In this document: positions 47,101 through 60,690 of the stretch, piece after piece
How the letters are laid out: each line of letters opens with the position of its first letter
Numbering within the stretch: position 1 is the stretch's first letter
Assembly: GCF_031755915.1 (NCBI RefSeq)
Contig: NC_083379.1
Span: forward strand, 15,671,501 to 15,735,500
Direction of reading: 5' to 3'
From: Ziziphus jujuba
Lineage: Eukaryota > Streptophyta > Magnoliopsida > Rosales > Rhamnaceae
Length of the DNA stretch: 64,000 bases
Translations under genes and position numbers: made by a program
Notes under the pieces: model-generated
Database searches by the model: none
Told to the model about the DNA's origin: nothing
What the model saw: only the letters and a program-made list of their open reading frames with translations

Positions 47101-50100
47101 AAAATAGTTTATAATTGACATTTTTTTTTTTTGGGGGGTCCATTTTCTTTTTGTCAGCTCATAATTGATCATATTTTTCCAACTCCGTAAACACTTTTTT
47201 TTTTTTAATTGTTTTTTTAAGCTGAAGACGACTTCTTAAACCTTTATTCACTATGGGGGAGTGTTATTTCATTTTCTCTCGATAACTTTTTTTTTCCTTT
47301 CCTTTTATTTGTTTATTTTATTTTATTGGCAATACTTTTAGTTTATTTCCCAGATGTAATTGTAAAGATAAACGATCTTTTTTTCTCCACTAGTTAGACA
47401 GTCAAAGCAATTAATCACGTGACGCATAGCATACGTGGCCATAAAAACATCCTCAGAAGATCCGAAGTTGTCCGTTGTGTCAACAACTTCAATGAAATAA
47501 AATCGAAAGGACTAACATAAAGTTGCCACATTTCCTACCACAACTTTACTCACCAATGACCCTACTTATTAAAGTATAACATATTCTTTATCAAAAAAAA
47601 AAAAAAAAAAAAACCCTGTAATGATAAAAGTAGCCACGTTGACGATGTGGCATTATTCTATATATATATATATATATATATTGATAACGGCTTATGTTGG
47701 GTATGTAGGACATATGTAGATCGGATGACATATTAAAATAATATAATTTTGTATTTGATATAATTTCGAACTGAATAGTAAATTAATTGTTCAATATTTT
47801 ATATAGGATTGAATTGGATTGGTTATATTTTTTATTTTTTTAAAAAGTGAAGAGATCGATAAACCCTTGCCTCCAGTGACTTCACCCAAGATAGATACAT
47901 ACAAACATATATTGTGCATAAACATATACAGAAAATCTAATTTCTCTTTAATTGAAAAAAAAAAAAAAAAACCAAAACATAAACAAGAATTCAAAGGATA
48001 ATTGCCAAGATCCGCAAAATACTTTTTTGACAACAAAAGCAAACCTTGTAATTCCACAAAAAAAAAAAAAAATGTCAACCAATTACAACATTTCAAACAA
48101 CATAGATCTACAAAACAAAGAAATTAGAAAGAACGAAAACACTCATAAACTAGTTTTATACTTTTAGAGAGAGTGTGTGAAACAGATTACACCATGAATC
48201 TGAAGAATCACCAATCTACCGTATCTTTCTCTCTCTCTCTCTCTCTCTCACACTGAATTTGCTAAGGGGAGCTGATGAGTCATAGAAATTCATACTAAAC
48301 CTTGCAAACAGATCCAATTCAAGTAGAGATTTTTTTGTAAAGAAATTAGGGCTTACTACAACAACTTCCAAAAAACCATGTGGAAAAACCAACGAAAAGT
48401 TGCCTTCCGAATTCTCGGTGATTTCAGGTGGCTATCCTTAATCAAGTGCTAAGCCTTCCAAATTTAGCCTTTATCCTTGCAAATCGAAGCCCTAATTTTG
48501 CGTATCAAAATCCTAAATTTTGCATATATTAATCACATGAATGCAATATAACAAAGCCTTAATTTTTGCAAATCAAAGATAAAGAAAACACATTCAAAAC
48601 GAATAAGAAGAATAAGAAGAAGAAGAAGAAGAAGAAGAAGAGGAAGAATCGGCATCAATGGGTGCTAGGTTGTGAGGGTAGAGTAAGAAACGGCCCTAAT
48701 TTTTGCACATCAAAGGAGAAGGTAAAGAAGCGGAAGGAAGAAGGAGAATGTAAAGAAATGGAAGAGATGTAGAAATTCATACTCATCGGTCGTGTTTGTT
48801 ACTCGAAGAGATGTAGAGGTCCAACGAGAGACACGATCAATACGATCCAGTGAGAGAGAAAAGAGCTGCTTCGATTGTTGACACAATCCAGTGAGAAAGG
48901 GGAGAGCTGCCTCAGCGAGTTTGGGACAGGTGAGACCCAAGGGGAGAGACAGGTAACTTGAGTCCTCTTCGAGTGAGACAACATGACCTCTTGGGACAAC
49001 TTGTCCAGTTCTCAAAATTGTCTTCCAAACACGGTGTTGGGACACAGTTCTGTCCTGACCTGGCCAATCCTGCGTACCAAACACTGCCTTATAAGACACG
49101 TTGGTTGGAGCTTAGACAAAAAATTGAAAAATATAAGAATAGAAATGCAATTTTATTTTATTATTATTATTATTTTTTTCCCCTTTTCCACAGTTTGGCT
49201 GTAATCTAGACCAAGAACAAAATGTGTCAATTAATTAATTAAAATTCACCACATCATCATGCGGGTTTCTTTTTGTCGAAACAATTTTGACTTCGTGTAA
49301 ATAAAAAGAAAGATCTACTTGCATTTGCTACATGATCTTAATAGTTTTATTTTAAATTTATAATTTTTATTTTCATTTAAAATTATTATTAGCGATATTT
49401 ATTAATTGAATATATTTATATTCAAAAATAAATAATTGAATATTTTAAATATATTTAGAAATATATAATTAAACATTTTAAATATATTTAGAAGTATGTA
49501 ATCAAATGTTTTTAAATATGAATATCTCAATTGTGTTTAGAATTATACAACTTAACATTTTAAATCCATTCAAAAATATGCAAATAAATATTTTCATATA
49601 TAAATATTTTAAATATGTTTAAAAGTATATGATTAAATATTTTAAATAAACTCATAAGTATATAGTTGAATATCTTTATAAACGTTTATAATTTTAAAAT
49701 CGAACATTTATAAATTTATCTTTCCATTGTATAAAAATTTTCTAACCGAAAAGAAAATTTAGTGGAATCTTGATCACTATTAATTTTGTTCCAAAATATT
49801 AAAATTTTTTATGAAGTGGTATATGATTTTTAAATTATTTATAATTTTTTTTACCTAGTTAATATTTTATAAATTATAGATATTTTAAATATTTTAAATA
49901 TTATGTAGAATTATTTTATGTCTACCAAAAAATCTTTTACAACTGTAAAAAGAAATTTTCAAAACTTTTGCACTTTTTAACTTTTAGGATCATAATTACT
50001 ATTTTATCAAAAACAATAGATATCGTGCCAAAAACGATCAGCAGGCTTGCTAAATTGGCAACCTTAACATGACGGGCGTTTCTTAGTGGTCTATTCAGTT

Positions 50101-50366
50101 GTTCAAGAACTTGGAGACTTTTCAACCAAAAAGACAAACAAAGAACTCGGAGACTTTTTGTTTATTTATTTATTTATTTTGTGGTGTCGTAGACAAATTC
50201 AAAGGCTGTGATTTGTGGGTGAGGAATGATTAATCTGCATAATAGGTGACTCTAGCAACTACAAGCAGTGAAAAGTATTATAAAATGTGTCTGTGTGGTT
50301 GTGCTTCTAACATTGCGCCAGTATTCATTCAAAGGCATTCCAGAGCCAGTCTCTCACTCTCTACGT

Positions 50367-50397
<31 letters not shown>

Positions 50398-50794
50398 GCA
50401 ATTTGATTCATGGGTCAAATAGCAATCTATCTTAGTTTTATATATGTGAATATTTTATTGATTCATGGGTCAAAATAGCAATCTATCTTATTCAATGGAA
50501 GGGAATTAGACAATGAAATGTGGCGTTTTGTTGCTCATACGACATTTTAGTTTTATATATGTGAATATACGTACGACACCGAACGGTCTTATGTATGTAC
50601 AACGATCATAAGCTTTGTTCGTTTGTTTTCCCAGAATCGTTCTGAAAGTTCTTTGCTTTTTTTTTTTTATATGATTTTTTATTTCGGTTTTTGTCTTTAA
50701 TTATACATGTAGAAAAGAATTAGAGAATATAAGGTTGTGGATTGAGTCTAAATTAGGACATATTTTGAACAGAATATTACAGCACTAGTTCAAC
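47101..50794. other. Intergenic, upstream of glyoxalase copy C
   Basis: AT-rich with poly-T, (TA)n near 47658-47680 and (CT)n tracts at 48229-48249 and 50371-50397. A GC-richer stretch at about 48780-49110 opens a 129-codon minus frame with a Trp/Gln/Arg-rich start (QDWPGQDRTVSQHRVWKTIL). It looks like the edge of a transposon rather than a gene; no domain was recognised. 50405-50570 holds dispersed short direct repeats (GATTCATGGGTCAAA at 50405 and 50459; GTTTTATATATGTGAATA at 50433 and 50550). These lie in the presumed promoter of glyoxalase copy C. Confidence 0.5.
50371..50397 (+). repeat. (CT)13 microsatellite
   Basis: Uninterrupted CT units of 27 bases, about 400 bp upstream of the glyoxalase copy C start. 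CT tracts are frequent in plant core promoters and 5' UTRs. Confidence 0.95.
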
Positions 50795-53285
50795 ATGGCT
50801 GAGGCCTCCGCACCGGCTACTCTCACCCCTGAGTTGTTGGAATGGCCTAAGAAAGATAACCGCCGCTTCCTTCATGCTGTGTATCGTGTCGGTAATCTTG
50901 ATCGAACTATCAAGTATGGTTTCTACCACATAAATTATTCTTTTTTGCACAAATAATTGACAGTTTCCTGTGGATTTTGTTTCTTATTCTTTTTCTTTCT
51001 CTACTTTCAGGTTTTATACCGAAGCTCTTGGGATGAAGCTCTTGAGGAAAAGGGACGTTCCAGAGGAGAAATACTCAAATGCCTTTCTTGGGTTTGGCCC
51101 TGAAGAATCTCACTTTCTTGTGGAGTTAACATACAGTATGCTGCTCCTTCTTATCTCAAACTTCGTGTGTGTGTATATATATATTGTTAAACGTCTAGTC
51201 GTTTATTTTTTTATTAAAATATTTGAACATACTCTTTTATGTTTGTAGTTTTGTTTATGATCCATTGAGCATTTCGGAGTGAATAGACCACAGTTCTAAT
51301 TTCTTGGTGAATCTTATTTAAGAATTATTTAGTGCTTCGCTAGTCTTTATTTAAAGTTTTAAGTTCTCTAGTCAGTGAATAAACTATGCTTTTTCATTAG
51401 GACATGGTTGAGAAATACAGAATAGTGGAAGGAAAAGAATTAGCCCACTTTAACTATTTAGCCTTTTTTTTTTTCTTCCCAAAATTGAGCCCACCTGAGC
51501 TATTTAACTTTTTTCAAATTGATTTTCTTGACTTGGTTTTCTGACTTTTGTTTCGTCTTGACAAAGAAACTGCTGCTGTATTCTTTTTCTAATTTGGGGG
51601 CGGGAAAACAGATGCTTTCATAAACTGGTAATAAATTTGTGATCACGAAGTGAGACTTTTTGCCCCCTTGAGAAACCATTGAAGGTTGACTTGTCATTCT
51701 TTACTAAGAACTTAAAATTATTACCAGAGGTGAAATGCGTAGACTTTTGGATGCTCAGATTTTGAAAAGTCTTGATTTCTCATAAATATTTTCATTCTGA
51801 TTCACAGATTATGGGGTGAGTTCATATGATATTGGGACTGGCTTTGGGCATTTTGCTATTGCAACTCCAGATGTAGGTCTCATTTTTGTTTCTAAGAAAG
51901 TTTAAAAGCACTCTGTTCTCATCATGATAACCTATTGAATTATGATTCCTGGTGAATTCCTAGGTTTACAAACTGGTTGAACACATTCGGGCCAATGGCG
52001 GTAAGGTCACCAGGGAGCCTGGAACTGTTCAAGGGGGGTCAACTGTTTTTGCCTTTGTGAATGACCCTGATGGTTACTCTTTTGAGCTTATTCAACGAGA
52101 ATCATTTTCTGAGCCACTTTGTCAAGTAATGCTGCGCGTTGGCGATTTGGAACGCTCTATCAAGTTCTATGAAAAGGTGAGTATGCCTAATTTTATTTTA
52201 TTTTTTTAATTTTTTTTCAGTGAATTGTCTCCAATTATTCTCCAATAGAAGTCTATAATAGCGACCTTGTGCACAGGATTTGAAGTAGTTACTAAATTAA
52301 AGTGGATTTGTTGATTCTGGATCAAAGTCTATTATTTTTGAACTACTAGTTTACTGCTCCTAAAGTGCAATACAAAATGGATTTTCAGCACCAGCTAGTT
52401 GCTTTCATTTTGAAGAGATACTGTAACAATGTGATTCACAATGTCAATCCATAAACTATTTTATAGATGCACACAATTCGAGTCTGAGGTTTAAGTACTT
52501 CTTTTGCTTTAAATTTCATATAAACAAGGGCGCCAACTGACTTCTTCACTTTCCGTTTCTGCAGGCGTTAGGATTGAGGGTGGTAATGAGAGCTGACAGG
52601 CCTCAAGACAAGGTGCTTTACAGAATTAAAAATGTCATGTTTACGTTCCATACCTTTGTCGAGCCTTTATAATTTCTCCCATATTTTGTTGCATGCGCTT
52701 CACAGTTCTCCCTTGCCATGCTGGGGTATGACGAAGAAGAGAAGACAGCTGTTCTGGAATTGACTTATAATTATGGTGTGACTGAATATACCAAGGGAAA
52801 TGGATACGCACAGGTCTTTATTATTTTTTCCTACCTTCCATGTTGAAATCTTAGTCTTATTCTTCCTCAATTCAGGATTAACTTGATTGTTTTTGTATCA
52901 ACACCAGATTGCTATTGGTACTGATGATGTATACAAAAGTGCTGAGGTAGTGAATGCGGTTACACAAGAGCTTGGAGGAAAGATAACTCGACAACCAGGT
53001 CCAATTCCTGGTCTCAACACCAAGATTACGTCTTTTCTGGATCCAGATGGATGGAAAACTGTGAGTTTTTATTATAATTGTTGGTGTTTAACGTTCTTTT
53101 ATTTATTTGATTCTGAAAGCAATGCTGAGTAGACTGGGTAAAACATTATATCTACGTATGAACTTGTTTTCCTTATGTATTCTATCTACGTCCAAACAGT
53201 TGTTTTCGAGCTCATGTCAGCATTCATTGTTATGCTCTTGTAGGTCTTGGTTGACAACAAAGATTTCCTCAAGGAACTGCATTGA
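50795..53285 (+). CDS. GLX1: Lactoylglutathione lyase (glyoxalase I), copy C
   Basis: Exons: 50795-50913, 51011-51135, 51808-51872, 51964-52176, 52565-52612, 52706-52813, 52908-53060, 53244-53285. Joins are in frame with GT-AG borders, giving 290 residues, the usual length for the plant two-domain cytosolic enzyme. Metal-binding residues are all present: His in [14 protein letters not shown], Glu in VELTYNYG, Gln in [13 protein letters not shown], Glu in VLELTYNYG. It also keeps the loops typical of the family ([12 protein letters not shown] in domain 1, [15 protein letters not shown] in domain 2) that copies A and B have lost or altered. Of the three, this is the most conserved and the best candidate for the housekeeping enzyme. 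It sits 20 kb from copy B in the same direction, so it belongs to one tandem array later split by insertions. Confidence 0.96.
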
Positions 53286-53631
53286 GGAAAAAGTGAATGC
53301 GCAAGAGCCTGGATGCATAGAGCACCTACTCTTTTATCTTGTATGAATAAATGTTAAAGTAGTTTCAAAGCAACTGGGATTGACTGTTTTAATATGGATG
53401 CTTCTATTTTTCTCTATATGTGCTCCTATGATGGGCACCTTTCTATGTAGTATTTACTGGTATGGTATTGATATGAGGTGTAGTCCTATGTTCACTCTGT
53501 TATGGAATGTGTATGACGTAGCTGACGAATCATGATGTGCATAATTTGAAAGATCGACTTATGGTGTTTACTTCGTGAGAGCTCATGGGCATTATAAGGT
53601 AACTTAAGAAAATACATGAACTGAAACATAC

Positions 53632-53665
<34 letters not shown>

Positions 53666-56205
53666 AAATTTATATATCATGTTTTTTTTTTTTTTTTTTT
53701 TTTGGTTTTGGGATAAATATATTTCATAAAGAACATCACAATGATTATTGGAGTTCTTAAGACAATATGATTACCGAAGTAAGTAAACAATAGGGGTTAG
53801 CAAACAATTAAATAGTAAACAAACGACACTATTTTGGAAAAGGCAATAGGTGCTGTGGTAGACTAGGCATCTATGAACGGTGATGGTCCGGACCTAAGGG
53901 GGAAAAATTATATAAAATAAAATAAAATCTCCCACGAAACTGTTCGGTCAAAATACTGAAAAAATAATAATCGCATGCTTTTGTCTCCATCCTCACAGCC
54001 ACTTTGCTTTACAATAGGTCCACAGTCCACCGACAGGCAAAATTTGATTTGGTAAACATTGTCGTAGAGTATCAGGAAAAATTGGTTAAAATTCAACGAG
54101 TTTATGTGGCCAGGCCGCAAAGTGATGTCATTTGGTATGTGAAATCTTGTAACGAAAAATGTTTATTCATGACTATGTTGAATTATCATTGATTCCAATC
54201 TACAAATAAGTAGTGAATTATATTGATTCTAAAAGTTTAAGAATGTATATTTTTATTTTTATTTATATTTTTTTGAACAGTAAAATATGGTGTATATTAT
54301 TCATGTGGTTGACTTAACAAATCAAATTGTCCCCAAAATCAGCCTCATCTCCCAAATAGGCTATGGACGAAAAGGAGAGTTGATCCCCGTTGCACATTGA
54401 TAACTTAAAAAAATAATAATAATTATGATAATCTTCTTAAAATTGGTTTTTTTTTATCTTTTTCTTTAATAAATTTTCCTAAAGAATATATATTTTTCTT
54501 TATCACCTTGGATTTTTTTTTTCTATGCATGAAGACAAAGTCTCCACATTCAGCTCATATATATAACTCATATGTTTTTCAGTTAATGATTTAAAACAAA
54601 AAAAAAAAAAAAAAGGGGGAAGAAAGAGAGAAAGAAATAAGAGGGTAAAGATTGACTTGAGCATGCTGTCAGTTTTCATTTTCTAAAGTATGAAATGCCG
54701 TATTTGTTCAACGTTGGCACTTTCAGAGGATTTGTCTCCATGCTAGAAAAACCTAGCTAGTAAACAGTCTTTGCAGGCATAAGTAATCTTCATGCCTCCA
54801 ATATTGAAACTATCTAATGTAGGGATACAAAATCCCAAGGCCCCTATCGAAAGTAAGCTTGCTTGTCCTGTTATGTCAAAGTCTCATAACATTTCCAAAC
54901 TACTAGCCCATTTACACCAATAAAAAGAATGATGAACATTCAAAACTGATAACAACCAAATGCTTTTTCAAGGACTTTTCTCCATTCTCCTAGTTCAAAG
55001 CTTTCTTGCTCATCCACCATCCGCCTCCACACCGACCATATGTTATTTACAATAATTGAAGGTTGAAACATCTTTTGCATGTTTGGCTATCCAGAATCAA
55101 CATGGAGCAGAGCCAAGAATCAATATGGGTTTACAGTGTTGTAACTGATATATGTTTAATTTGTTTAACTTATGATACCACTAACAATTGGCATCAAATC
55201 CTTTACACATATGATATAATCTCTAGATTTGGATTCTTTAATTTCTATATTTGATGCGATGAAAAATAATGTCCGACTTATTTTATACGTTGCCTTTTGA
55301 ATATTTTGGGTGTTTTGATTTGTTTAAATTTGAACGGAAACTAAATGTCCTCGTTTGGATTTATTGTGTGTATAAAATTGTAGAAACTGAGTTTATGCAA
55401 AATTATGTCAAACTTTTGTTAGATTAAATTAAAACTTGGGTTGTGTTGTAAATTCTTTTTCGAATCGAATGGAGTGATTTAGAGGTGTTCTTTTTGACCT
55501 GAAAAGTTTGAAAATCCATGAAAAAAAATTGAAACCTTGGCTGACCCACACCTTGTTTGGGCATTGTTTATGGACAAGGTTTGACGAAATTAAGACCTAA
55601 GTGTTATTTCAAACTGATATTTGGATGGAATGGATGAATTTTTTAGCACCTAATTTAGCATGAATACCCACATGTTGAGAACCTTTTAGTTGATTCTCTC
55701 TTGTGTTTGGGTGTTGATTTGGGCATTTTTTTTGCCAAATTGATCTTTGGATTATTTGTCCCACACCGAGAGGAGAAGATTGGTATCGGTTTCACAGAAA
55801 ACGACAGTCGAATTTGAGTTTTTTAGCCGGGTTGGACAAGGGGGTCGCACAACTAGGTCGACCTGCGACCTGACTGAAGGTTAGAGATGAGCTAACTTCA
55901 GCACACATCATATGCTAACATCGATAGCTACTTATAAAAAATAAATAAATAAAAATAAATAAAAAAAACTTTTTTATTTTTTAATTTTATTTTTATCTAT
56001 AATTCTATTATTATTATTATTATTATTTTACTAAAAACATATTGACAAAAAAATATTTATTTAATTTATTGTCAAATTTTATGGTTTTTTTTTTATCCAA
56101 TTCATTAATTTTTTTGGGAAATTTTACTCCATTCTCAATTTTTCTATTTCTTTTAATTAAAATGCCCAAGATTCAAAGTACATATTTTGGTTAAGATTGC
56201 CCACT
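53286..56205. other. Intergenic between glyoxalase copy C and solo LTR
   Basis: 3' flank of copy C, a (TA)n tract near 53633-53652, then AT-rich sequence. The 54004-54192 frame has no domain. 55500-55920 contains a moderately GC-rich stretch that may be old retrotransposon sequence. No gene can be supported. Confidence 0.45.
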
Positions 56206-59200
56206 AAAAGTGTAACACCTCGTCCCAAAGTACAACGGAAATTTTCCAACTTTGACCGAGGTTGACCGTTGACTTTGACTTTGACTGTTGACCGAAGGGG
56301 TCAAAATTTGACTTTTTGAATTCTATGTTGACTGAGGTACCGTTACGAAGTACACGTTGGCACGAGTTCGTAGACTAGTAGTACGTCGAAAACGGAGCTA
56401 CGGTTTGAAAGTTATAAACAAAACAAGTTGAGATCCAAACTGTCTAAGGGATGCCGGAGTTGACTTTTTTATTCATGCAAAGTTGAGCTTTGACTCATGC
56501 ATGGTTGTGAAGTACCCGTCGATACGAGTCCGTAGACTAGCAGCACGTCCGATTTGAACATGTGGTTTGAAAGTTATGGACCTGTAGAGTTTTTCAAATA
56601 CTATATTATTTTAATATTATTTTTTTTAACCGTGTAACAATGTGCCACGTGTGACTTAATAAATGTGACCATGTGTCACCATGTTGAGATGTCATATGTC
56701 AACCATGCTTAATACCATATTATTTTATATAATAATATTATTTTGTTATTATTTAATTATTTCTTTTTTTTTCTTTTCCCCCACGTGGGAAAAAAGGGCC
56801 ATGGCCCCTTCCCCTTCTTCTTCTTTCTTTCCTTCTTTCTTCCTTCTTTCTTTCCTTCACTCGCCGGCGTGTGTTCATCTTTCTCCGGCCACCACAAGCC
56901 ACACGCACCGGCCACCGTCCAAGACCACACGCCGGCGAGCTAACCAGCCAAATTTCGTGGCCGGCCGGCCGGCGACGGGCCCAGATCGGGCCAGTGAAGT
57001 CGGCGGCGGCGGGTTGAATTTTTCCTGCGATTCTCGCCTTTTCCGGCCAATCCAGTCCAAATTGCCACCCCTTTCCCCCTATTTTGGGTCCTCTGAGTTC
57101 AATTATGGTCTCCAATCATTTAAATTCGAAATGGTTCGTGAGATACGAGGAGATCAAGACCGGCCGAAGCTTTCCGGCCAAATTCCAGCCACCGCCGGTC
57201 GAATTGAGCTCAATGGAGGTTGGTAATGTGATCCTCATCTCACAAGCTTTCCATAGATATATAATTTGTCAATTTTGGTTAACGTTTGTGTTAGACCCCC
57301 GAGTACCGGGTATTATTTACCTGAATAAAATATTAATTTATTTGGCTGTGTGTGAATTGTGTTCTAGGAGCTTGGTTTAATGGAGTGCTCCAGGTGAGTG
57401 ACCCACCTTCAAAGTAATTTCGAAAATTAAATTTGTGAATATTTTGTGTGAATTGAATATTTGAAATTGATATTTTATGTGCCAAATATTTAGTGGTTTT
57501 ATTTGTGAAAATTTGATGCCCAATTGAGTGAATCAAAATATTTATATATTAAAAAAATATTTTGATTCAAAGAATTTTATGAAATTGAAATTGAAATTAT
57601 TAATTTTTAAATTAATTTGTTGGAATATTTCATAATTGAATATTTCCAAAATATGTTTATGTGTTCGATATCATGAGAATTTCTATCTAGAATGGTATTG
57701 CTAATTCATAACGTTTTTAATATACATTTTGGTGCCAAAAGAATATATTTGGAAATTTAAAGAAATTGTGGTTTGATTTATTGTAATTATTGCTATGGTT
57801 ATTAGTTTTAAAAATTGTTTTGGGGTATAACATAATATATATGTGTTCGAATAATTTGGCTTATATACCATTTGATTGAATGTTTGGATTATGCATATAA
57901 AAATATTTGCCTTATTAAATATGAGTTGTCATTTTACGTAAGGTTTGACAATGTATTAAATGATTTTATATTCTAATGGGTTCATAAGTGAACTTGGAGT
58001 AATTAAATATTTTGGTATTTAAATTGAGATTTTAAATCATTTTGGAAACTATTTGGTTTGAGAAACCAGATTGAAAATCATATAATTTTAAGCACAATCA
58101 AATATTTTATAATTTTAGGTGTTTAAAATTGGTTTATGGTGAATATATTTCACTGTGGTATTTCTGGTTTTCGTATGAAATGATATTTTGAGATTTTGAA
58201 ATATTTGAACAAGCGGTTGAACTTGACAATTAAATTATGATTATGATACAGTAGGATACTGTATCGGTTATTTTAATCGATGTAACCATATAGTACCAGA
58301 GTTTGGTTCAGTATTATATTACAGCGTGCTGGGTTTACCACGGTGCCGTGAGGTTAGTTTCATCCAACGGTTATCTATTATTATCACAGACTGTGAGGTC
58401 GAGTTCATCCGACGGTTTTAGTATTATTACCATGGTGCCGTGAGGTTGGTATCATCCAACGGTTTATTATTGCCACGGACCGTGAGGTTGGGTACGTTCC
58501 AACGATTTATTTATTATTATTCCCATGACACCGTTCATATATTGAGGGTCGTGAGGTAGGTGTATCCCACGGTTTACAGATTGGTATGTTGTATGGCACA
58601 TTGTATATGTTGTATGTAACGTTGTTTTTATTAATTGTTTCAATTGGAAAACTTAATACAAATTTTATGGAATTTTATTATGTTTTTGATTTCTTATTTA
58701 TAGTAGTATTTTAACAGTACATTTCATCTTGATTTTTTTTTTCTATTTATATTGGGTTGATGATTTTTAAAAGATCTTAGTATGTTTTTACCATTTATCT
58801 TAAATGGAGGTTTTAAATTGACTTAATTTTTTCCTTTACTTAATTCTTCAAGAAATTAGTTTATTTCATTATAAATTCTGAATGCTTGAATTATTACATT
58901 TTATTTGATATTTAGTTGAATAATTGACTCCTTGGTTTTCGGGGAATATGAATAACAGGTTTTGTGAAAAGGTTTTAAAAGGGGAACTTTTCCAACCGAA
59001 AGAATCGTAAGGGTTTTGAGAGAAATTATTATTTCCAATTAATTATTATTTATCTACTTAGTTATCGTGGTATTATAATTGTACAGTAGATAGGCTCACC
59101 CACTGAGATGATTAGCATCTCACGTTTTTAAATTCCGTTCCCCTAGGTCCAGGTTGGGAGACGTTGATCATCCGGGGCGAGCCCGACGTCTCAGTTCATT

Positions 59201-59574
59201 GCTGAAAGTTCAAGAAGTATTTCTTCCCTTTTTCATCTCCATCTTGTATTACTTCTTTATCTGTCATCGTATTAATCTCATATTTATTTGTATAATGCTC
59301 TGTATACTGTATTGGACATTTAGTTGTTAATTATGCACTGGTTCACTGTTATTCATTTGAAGTGCTGTAAATTTGTGGAATCAATTCGTAGTAATGTGGA
59401 AGGAATAAAAGGATGAATATAGAAGTGTGTTTTCAGTGTAGGAAATTTGTGGTAAGTCCAACCCTTAGGGGAGGTTCTGCCAGATTTTCCATTGGAGGGT
59501 CTGGTAGGGTTTCCCTAGGATCAGGGCTTGTCTAGGGTTCCGGTGAGGAATTTTGGACGAGTCCTGACAAAAAG
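56206..59574. mobile_element. Solo LTR, 3359 bp, with 5-bp target-site duplication
   Basis: The LTR runs from 56211 (TGTAACACCTCG) to 59569 (GTCCTGACA), with canonical TG...CA ends. Both flanks carry the 5-bp duplication AAAAG, at 56206-56210 and 59570-59574. No gag-pol region is attached and no second LTR lies in the window, so this is a solo LTR left by recombination between two LTRs. Length and the TGTAACACC start suit Ty3/Gypsy elements with long LTRs (Del/Tekay-like), which is inference. Inside are a pyrimidine-rich CT stretch and GC-rich block (56790-57030) and a set of short tandem units (58340-58575). The open frames at 56681-57380 overlap on both strands and show no domain. Confidence 0.9.
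58340..58575 (+). repeat. Short tandem units inside the solo LTR
   Basis: About five units of 45-70 bp each contain a variant of CGTGAGGTTGG...CATCCAACGGTTTA followed by TATTATTA. Units vary in length and sequence. They may be a regulatory repeat of the LTR. Confidence 0.75.
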
Positions 59575-60690
59575 TTTTATATTATACTTGATATAGTGGT
59601 GTAGATAGACTAAGTGTTTGCTTATTGCAAGATTTAGTACATGCAAACTATGAATTATCATGAGACTCAGTATCTAGTTGGTATAATGGTGTGAAATTTT
59701 AAGTACTTAGTTTTCATGAGACGTAATTTGTCCATATGATGTAATTGATAATGGAAAAATATTGACATAGTAAATGTAAGTTTATGTACTCACCTATAGT
59801 TAGGTTTAATTTATTGGATTTATGAATGTCAACTTGGAGTTAGGATAATGGATAGGATGCTAGGTATATACCTATAATAAAATTTGGCTTGCCTATTTCA
59901 TGAAATTGCCAATATAACTCATTCTCTCCCACTTATGAACTAGGATCTATACAGATAATTAGGCTACCCTATCGGTGGTTTAATTACTTGGTAGAATGCT
60001 GTGAATGACAATAGAAGTTGATTAAATACCATGAATTGCAGGTTTTGAGTTGCTTTGTTGGTGACTTGATTCAATGCAGTTGATTATGGTTATTTGGTTA
60101 ACTATTCCTAGCACGTGTATGGGTATCTTTTGTGCTATGGAGACCTTAGCAATATGATGTGTTTTGATATGATTAAAGGGGCTAGAAGATAACATTTGCA
60201 CAGTTCTTGTGATGTAATGCATTCTTGTTATTTGTTATTTCCATATTTGGGAGCACCCCTTATACTCTGTCTATGAATGCCATAATAACATAAAATAAAC
60301 TAATTATCAGAAGGTGCTAAAGATTCTAAAAAATTTTTTTGACCTTGGTAAAGCTAGATTTAACTTTAGATTTTGGTTCACTGGAGATACCAAATATTTA
60401 TAACACTACCAATTTAAATGTTGTATAAAGACTTCAAGCACTTGTATAACTACTATATAATGGTCAAGGAGAATCAAATACATGATTCTATATATTTTTT
60501 TTAGGTATTATGATCTATGAATACTGTTCATAAGCTCTTTTAGAATAGTAGAAAATTTATCAATTTTAATAAACCTAGAAAAATTACTATTTAGATTTAT
60601 TGAACTCCACTGTGTATAATAGAGTTAGTGGTATGAATGAGCTTATCTTAGAACTTTCCTCTTATTATATCAATCTCATGGGCCTTGATA
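59575..60690. other. Sequence between solo LTR and Copia remnant
   Basis: AT-rich and without a recognisable domain. It may be the 5' part (LTR, leader, early gag) of the decayed Copia element, but I found no primer-binding site. Confidence 0.4.

Noticed and set aside
56681..57380. Overlapping frames on both strands in the solo LTR
   Set aside because: They arise from the GC-rich block of the LTR. There is no domain, and frames on both strands compete.
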